Below are positions 49,201-58,200 of a stretch of DNA of 64,000 bases, one piece after another (position 1 is the first letter of the stretch; every line of letters starts with the position of its first letter). The DNA comes from Valencia hispanica (taxonomy: Eukaryota; Chordata; Actinopteri; Cyprinodontiformes; Valenciidae): NCBI GenBank assembly GCA_963556495.2, contig OY747702.1, positions 5,976,501 to 6,040,500 on the forward strand. Direction: 5' to 3'. Under the pieces are notes generated by a model. That model saw nothing but the letters and a program-made list of their open reading frames with translations. It searched no databases and had not been told where the DNA came from. Position numbers and translations under genes: made by a program.

Positions 49201-52200
49201 TTCAGTTTCTCCAGCTGCCTCTGCACCTGACCTTTGGAGACAGACAAGTGGGAGGGGAGGCAAAGGGGTAGCAGCATTTCCTGACTTGGTTGAAGTCAAA
49301 CTTGTGGAATCAGAAGAGTCTATGGCTGAGGTGAAGGATAAAACATCTGAGGTGTAACAGGAAAACTGTTGATCAGAAGAGAGTCGGATGTCTGTTCGGC
49401 TGGAAACAGGAAAGGAGGATGCTGAGCTAGATCCTGAACTGAACCTGTTGAAGAATGTGTTCAGTTCATTGGCTCTGTCCAGACTACTATCTATCCAATC
49501 CTTACTGTCCTTAAAGCCTGTGATCTTTCTCATTCCTGATCAAACATCTCGGATCATCTCGGAACATCTTGCTGTATGCCTGCTTGCTGTCTCTGATCTT
49601 GACCTTAAGTTGCTTCTGTATACTCCTCAGTAATTCCCTGTCTCCCTACCTGAAGGCTCTTTTTTTCTTGTTTAGCAGTTCCTTCAGGTCACTGGTGATC
49701 CAGGGTTTGTTATTAGGGAAGCGTTTCACTGTTCTGGTGGGGATGATGTTGTCCACACAGAAATTTATATAGTCAGTCACACACTCTAATAGCTCATGAT
49801 GGTTCAATAAAACAGAAGCATTTCTGTAGCAAAAACACGGGTGTTATCAGTTCCTACAAAATACACTGAGACGTTAAAAAAAAAATCCCAACAATAATAA
49901 ATCAACACCCGAAACTGAAAAAAACTTGTTATTCACACAGGATCTTCTGATGTAGCCAAAAATAATAAATTAGCATTATTAAACATCAGGTCTTTGTCAG
50001 GGAAGTCATTTCTAATTAATGACTTCATCACTGAGCAGAATCTACATGCTCTATTTCTTTTTTTTAAGGTTTTGTGTGCATAGTGGCCTGTATTTGAAAG
50101 GGGATAGCGTAGAAAAGGTGGGGGAAGACAAAGGTCCACGAACCTGGGACGAATGCATCGAGGACTGATGCCTCCGTACATGGGGCCTCACTAACCACTA
50201 CACCACGAGACCTTTACGTTGATACTCCAATCCAATTACAATTTTCTAAGCGAGAGCAGGAAACAGATGAGGTGGAGGCATAGACAAAATTTTTAATAAC
50301 ATCAATAAACCTTAAAAAGGTATTTCTGGGCACATTTGACTCTTGGGTATCTACCTCTCCAGATAGAGAACCCTAACAAAGCTTTGTTGTGTATTTAATA
50401 TAAACCTTCGAAACTTAACGCTAATTTCTTCAATGATTTAGTGACCTTCTTTCCATAATATGTATTGACTATGACCAATTAATCATTGTGGGGGATTTCA
50501 GCATCCATACTGACAACACCCAAGACTGACCAGCAAAAGTATTATGTGACAGTCTTCATAACTTCGGTCTAACCCAGCATGTCAAACAACCAACACATAA
50601 TCGAGGACACACTCTGGACTTAATTATCACCCCCATCCCCTTCATTCTCCAACTGAAACTGTAAACAAGCTGGTAGAAAACTTTCTCTCTAAAATTTCGG
50701 ACATCATTGCTCCAACTAAAGTGAAAGTAGTCTCACGTAGAAAGAAAGTCTCCTTGGACTAGAGATCCACTGTTACATAATGAAAAATGCATTGACGATG
50801 GCTTGCAATGAATTTGCAATCTTTTTTTACTGAAAAGATTCTGACAGTTAGAGGGTCAATCGGTACATCAGTACCAAACCCATTACCACTGTCATCCCCA
50901 CTTAACACCAATGTTGATAAGATGTCTGAATTCCAAAAACTAAACCAAAAAAACATTGATAAAATCATAACCCAATTAAGCTCCTCCTCTTGCTGCCTCG
51001 ATATCTTATGCACAGTTTTCTTAAAGGGGGGTATTATGCTTCTTTCAGGCACATATTACCCTTCTATAGCACACTCCAATAAAATTGTCACCTTAAGTCT
51101 TTTAAAAGTCCGTCATATATCCAAATCCACCTTAAAGAAATTTACTTCCGTATTGGACGCCTTGATCTTCGCCTGTGCCTCTCTAAGACCCTCCTACTCT
51201 TTCTGACACTCCCCCTTCAGTTCGTCACATACCGTTCATCATTGCAGCATGCACAGAGTCGGAAAAAAAATCCCACAAAAGACGCGCAGCTGCAGCTGAT
51301 GTGTTACAATTACTGCACCTGGGACTCAGCCGGAGTTGTGTGAGGTGGGGAGGGGTAGGGGAGCTCTGCAGGGTCGAGGCTCTCGGCTGAGTACGTAAGT
51401 TCGGAGGAGGAGATGGGTGGAAAAGGCGGGGATAGGTGGGAGCAGGCGTTTCAGCAACCCCGAGAGCTACCAGCAGAGACCGGCAGAGACTCAAAGATTA
51501 CTCTAACAAGAGTGAATGGGTCAGAGCAACACTTCAGGTATGTTTTTAATGAGGGAAAGACAGGTTCTCAGGATATTAAGCTTCAGAAAGTCCATTTTGC
51601 ATAATACCCCCCTTTAAGATGGTTTTTAAGGCCTGATCTGATTCAATTAATTACAGTGGGGCAAAAAAGTATTTGGCAGCCACCAATTGTGGAAGTTGCC
51701 CCACTTAAAAAGATGAGAGAGGTCTGCAGTTCTCATCATAGGTACGCTTTATGACAGATATAATGTAAAGAAATTCCAGGAAATCACGTTGTATGATTTT
51801 TAGTGCCTTCAAGAGACTAAAAAACTTTGAGATTATTTAATTATGATCTGTAATAAATTAATCAAATTAATCTCTTTTTTAATTGCACATAATAATTGCT
51901 GAGAAAAGCCCTCATCTTGAGGTATATTCATTTAAATTCATTACATTATTGTAGCAGAACAAATATATAACAAAAAAGTGGCTTCATGAAGTCATTTACT
52001 ATTTTTAACAGACTTGAAAAGATGCAGTCCCAGCCATTTACATTTCACTGTTTTTGAGACTACCCCGAGTGCTGACTGCAACTTCGCCTTTGAGCATGCG
52101 CAAATTCGTTAGCATTCCGGACTCCGTAGGGAAAATATCTGCTCTGAGTAGAGCTGTAATCGGGCCTTAAAAGTTGGGCCCAACCCGGCCCGAAGAGTAT

Positions 52201-55200
52201 ATTTTGATTGACAGCTTATTAAAGCCCGAACCCGATTACAGCCCAACATTATTCAAAAGTCACACATCACGGTTTCCACTAGAAAAAATTTTACTGGACA
52301 TTTTACTTTTTATTGGGCGACCATAGTCTGAAAACCCAAAAAGAGGACCTTGGCAGTGGCTGAGAGAATAGTAAGATCCTCAGCTTTAACCACTTCTGTT
52401 GCGTAAAAGTCTTTTTTGCCTGCGTGCGTTTCTGTGTGCGCTCTTGACCACTTGCTCTTTTTACTTTCTGTAACATAGAGAGTACTCTTATATCAGATCT
52501 TCTGTTCCTTCTGTCTCTGCGCTGTCTTCTCAAACCCCCAGACGGTCGTGGCAGATGGCCGCTCCTACTGAGCCTGGTTCTATTGAAGGTTTCTTCCTTT
52601 TAAAGGGGAGTTTTTCCTCTCCACCGTCGCTACATGCTTGCTCAGTATGAGGGATTGCTGAAGGATTGCTGTGGTTGGAAAGTCTGCATCAACGGGGCCC
52701 AACCTCACGCCAATGACTGACGCAATCTGCTGGGATTCCTTAAATAGGAAACTTTTTAACTGATTGGAATGTTTGTATAAATGTATTGAAATGACTTCTT
52801 GTTAAGTGCCTTGAGATGACATCTGTTGTGAATTGGCGCTATATTAATAAACTCAATTGAATTGAAATCTGACTTGTGGGCATCAGGGAGCTGCTATATA
52901 AATGCAGGAGACTTCTGCAACTTGAGACTTGGGATGTCTGGTAATACAGCATTTACACTTCAGCATTTTCTATCTGAGCGCAGTGCAGCAGTCAGAGCAT
53001 ATTTTTTTGTTTTGAGCTGAGAGAAGGAGTGACCTGACGCCTGGGTCTTTCACATCATGACGCATGCGGTGTGCATGCAACATCTTGACAGGTAGATCGG
53101 AATAATATTAGCGGCCCAGTGCAGTGGTTTATTATAAATATTCTTGGTCTGTAAAACTGAGCAAAACCTGGACATTTTCGGGAATTTTATTAACACCATT
53201 AGTTTGCGCTAATGAGATGATCAGCTGACCGCTAAAACCCGAGCCCATGAACGATGATAGAAATTAAGCTGAACCCGGCCCGACCAGTCGGGTCCCAACG
53301 GGTTCGGGCAAAGATCTTCAGCTCTAGCTCTGAGTGAGTCCAGCTTGACCTGGACGGGCGGGCGGAGCTGCTGCGCACATACTTGCTGCCTGCTGTGAAC
53401 ACTTTGAGACAGAGAGTCTGCTCAGTGAGAGTAACAAGGATACGTGCTTCACCCAAAAGTCTCCAATAACTCCAGAAAGAGTTGTTAGAGTAGTCGCTAG
53501 TCACTTTTTTAAAGAAGTATCCCTAGAGGGGTCTAAAAACAGTTTACTACACTGTTGGCAATACTGTCTGCAACTCACCACTCCTCCTCACTCCCCTTTC
53601 CCCTTTCCACGAAAACGTCAGCTCATAATAAGCCGGCCTAATGACAGCCAATCGATGTCCACTTCAGGGTGTGGTTAACCCCTTACAACTCAAGCACAAG
53701 AAGCCCAAAGCATAAAAACTGATTTTATTTATAGGGAACTGGCATGCAGAACCAGTGAAATTAAAGAGTATAAATTAACGTGGTTAAAAAAACATAGTGT
53801 GTTAAATTTGGCTGTAATTAATTGATAGCAATTACCGGGATAATTTGACACACCTAATGATTTTTAAAGAATTTATTTAAGAAAATAAATTTATGGTCAA
53901 TAACAAAAGTACACCTCAATACTTTGTAATGTAACCTTGGTTGATTTATAAGTGAAATGGTTGTTTCACCGTTAACTACACTTTCGTTACCAAGACTGCT
54001 TAGTGCTTACGTAACCTTGATAGCCTCGTTAGCAAGAACTATAGCCTTTATTAGTGAGCTTTAACGACACTAACTTTAGACTTTTAAATCTGATACTCCC
54101 AATATATTTTTTTCAGAGCTGAAGAAGCCCTTGGATCAATAACGAAATGTTTTCAAGACAAGAAAAGTCCAGTTCCCATCATTTAAACTCTCAAGATAAT
54201 CTGGACATGTTAATGCAGAACTACAGACCAATCTCTAATCTTCCATTCATCAGTAAGATTATTTAAAAAGCTGTTTCAACAGGTATATAGCTTCATAACA
54301 ATGACCAACCGTTTTGATATTTTGATATTTTTCAGTCTAGTTTCCATGCTCACCATAGCATGAACGTTTTCAATGACGTCTGCATAAATAACCAATAACC
54401 ATAACCAATAACCATGGTAGAACCATAGTGCTGGTTCTTTTGGACCTCAGTACAGCATTTGACACTGGTGACCATGATTATTATTAAAACGACTGAAATT
54501 CTGAGTCGGAATTGTTGGTACAGTACTTGACTTGTTTGAGTCTTACCTAAAGAACAGGAACTTCTTTGTGGACAATAGGCAATTCTTCATCAGAGCAGAC
54601 AGAAATCGCACATGGGGTGCCCCAGGGCTCCATCCTGGGGCCCCTCTTATTTAATATCTACATGCTCCAGTTATATGCTGACGACACCATCATTTATGTC
54701 CATGCAAAAACGAAACAATTGGCAGTAGAGAAGATGTCATCTGTAATGGTGTCAGTCTGCAATTGGTTAAAACCTTCAAAATTACACCTAAATGCTAGGC
54801 AACCAAAAAGAACGATCCAATAGTTCTGGTGAATGGGCAAGTGCTACAAGTGGTGCAATAGTACAAGTATTTAGGTGTCACCATGGATTCTCAATTATCA
54901 TTTAAAAAACATGTTAAGAAATTGAGGAATAAAATCAAATTCAATTTACTGAATTTTAAGCACATTTGAATTAACTTAATAACTGAGGCTTCGAAACTGT
55001 ATCTTAACGCCACAATTCTTTCGCATATTATTTACTGTTTGACGAGTTGGTCTCAGGCCAACAAGACCACATTGTTACCCATAGAAAGACTTTATAAGCA
55101 GACAGTAAAAACATTAGACAAAAAGAACAATTCATATCGCTATTGTAAAGTCTTTACCAAATATAATTTTTTTAAATGGGAAGATTTGATAATGTACTTG

Positions 55201-58200
55201 GATGTAATTACGATCTATAAAATCTTAAATGGATTTTCCCCGCCCCCACTACAGGAGTTTATACAGTTGAATGTAAATACAAACACCCGCTCCTCAAGCA
55301 GAGGAGACTGTAAAATCCCATCTAGAAAGACTAAATTTGGACAATCTGCCTTCTCAGTACACGGAGCACACTCCTGGAACTAGGTTCCAACAGAAATGAG
55401 GAACCTGACCTCATTCCACACTTTGAGAAATTCTGTAAAAAAGTTGCTTTTGATAATCAGACATGTGAACACAACATGGTATAAAGTCACCAACTAGTGA
55501 TAAATGTCTTGCTGTATGGAAGATTGTGGTGTTCCTCTCTGATCTTTTAGCTGAGCAATCTATTTTTGCATTTTTAACTAAATGTCGTTATTCATTAATT
55601 TATTACTTACTGTCTCTGTTTGTGGTAGTGTTTTAGCTGTATACTATGCCTGTTGTATGTCCTATTTCTCCTGTCTTGACATCAACCTGCCATGGGACTA
55701 CGGATGAAAATTAGCCTACATGGCTAACTCCGACACATTTACATGCTGAAAATACACAGGTTGATTAATGTGCACTGTCCCAATTTAAATAAAGTATATA
55801 TTATTAACCCATATTATAACAGCATTAACACTAGTTACCATAACTATGCAGATTATACTCAGCTTTATATTACAATGTCACCAGGTGACTTTGAACCCAT
55901 CCAAACCCTAAGTGAATGCATAAAGGAAATCAATGTGCCATAATTTTCTCCAGACAGAAACAAAACTAAAGTAATTATTTTTGGACTTAAAGAGGAATGA
56001 TCAAGAGTCAGCACACTGCTTCAGTTAATACAGCTAGAAACTACTGATCAGGCCCGAAATCTAGGTGTAGAAATTGACTCAGACCTGAACCTCCAGGCTC
56101 ATATGAAGGCAATAATGAGGTTAGCCTTTTATCACCTGAAAAACATTTCTAGGATTAAAGGACAAATGTCGCAACGGAACCTTGAAAAAGTTCTCCATGT
56201 GTTTATCTTTAGTTGGATTAATTTCTGCAACAGTGTCCTCACAGGTCTGTCTAAAAAGTCAATCAGACAGGTGCAGCTGATCCAGAATGCTGCTGCTTGC
56301 GTACTTTATAGAACCAAGAAATTAGAGCACATCACCCCAGTTGTAAAGTCTTTACACTGCCTCCCTGTAGCTTAGAAGGACTTCAAAAATACTTTTACTA
56401 GTTTATAAGTCATTAAATGGCTTAGCACCAAAATATGTTGAAATTCTGTTGCCACTATATCAATCCCTCTAGACCACTCAGGTTTTCCAACTCTAGTCTG
56501 CTAATCATCCCTAGAACTAATCATCCCTAGAATTAGAAACAAACATGGAGAAGCAGTTTCAGTTTCTATGCTCCCCTTATCTGGAACAAACTTCTAGATC
56601 CCTGCAAAGCTGCTAAAACACTTAAATCATAGCTAAAAACCCATCTGTTTAGAGCTGCCTTTGATTAATAATAGCTGGATAGCATGTCATATGTTTTAAT
56701 GTCATATTTTATGTGTCTCTAATGTTGTGTTTTATGCTTTTATTCGATCCCCTAATGATGTTAAGCACATTGAATTGCCTTGTTGAAAGTGTGCAATAAA
56801 AATAAAGTTGCCTTGCCTTGCCAAAGAAGAACTCTGGTAAAGTTCTACTTCTGTCACTGAGTTTCTTAACCCTCTATGGTACGCATCATGATGTTTGGGA
56901 TGTTTATTTGTCTTAAAATAGATCAAATAAACATACTTAAGAGATATTTTTTATTTCTTTTTGTTATTTATTGACATTGCCATACGGCAACACTGTATGA
57001 TAATGGAAATTGATGAAAATAAGAGAGTTTGGTTTATGATTGTAAAAACCTTTTATTTAACAACTCAGTTTATTGTTTAAACAGTGCTAAGTACCATAAA
57101 CAGTTAAAAATGTAACATTTAAAAGTTTTAAACTATTTAAAGAATATTGTTTATCATATTATTTGAATTTTTCTTTGAACAACATTTTAATTTGATTGTC
57201 TTGATGCTGCCGTCTCAGTCTTACTGCTTGTGAAAATCGATGAAGCAGTTCTTCTCAGCTGTGAGGCACAGGTAGGCCTCACACTTTGTGCACTGCACTC
57301 TGACAATGTCCGTGCAGCCTTGGGATTTGCACCGGCCCTTTTTCGCCACGACAGCAGGCCAATGATCTGTGCTGTCAAAACGCACAGCTTCTGGTGGAAC
57401 TGGTGCAGTGGGACCTCTTCTCCTCTTCCCAGCCAGATCTCCCTCAACATGTTGGGAGGGTCTTCCCCTCTTCTTCTTCCTTTCCATGCAAAGGCAGCTT
57501 GCAACCTCACTTTTGAACTGGAGCAGGCTGAGGACCTGTCTCTGTGGGATGCTGCAGTCCCTGCGGTACAAAAGCCAGGCGTTGACGAGGGTGAAATCCA
57601 TCATGTGGAACACAATTCTGTGATACCACTTCTTAGACCTCAGCTTCGTGCGGTAAAGAGCAATCAGTGAATCTAGGAGATCCACTCCTTCCATGTTCTT
57701 GTTGTAGGTCTGGACAATACTTGGACATGTAACTTCCACTGTTTTGTTTTGTTTCTTGTCCCATCTTTGCAAAGATACTGTGGGGTTAGCTGAGGCAAAG
57801 GTTGAGATGAGTGTGACAGCACGATTGTCATACCATTTCACTGCCCTGAGCTGAACTCCATCATGCTTGGTTTCTTTGTCTTCAAAGGCCCCCCTGCCTT
57901 TCTTTTTCATTGCCAGATCTGCAGAGAAGCTGCACCCTGCCAGGCGATTTTGGCGCACTGTTCCAATACAGTGAATCTTTTTCTTCTCAAGAGTGACTTG
58001 GAGATCTACACTGGTAAACCAGTTATCAAAGAACAGCTAGTGGGACTGGTTCTCCGGGATTATGCTTGCTAGTTGTAACACAATGTTGCCACTTGCCCCA
58101 ATGTCTGGCATTCCATCCATTGGCAAGATTGCACCAGTGTAAAGCTAAAAGTTGTAGGCAAGACCACTGTTGTCTGTCAAGACAAATACTTTGTAACCCC

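Noticed and set aside
57230..57670. 146-codon open frame on + strand
   Set aside because: Antisense to the piggyBac transposase C-terminus.
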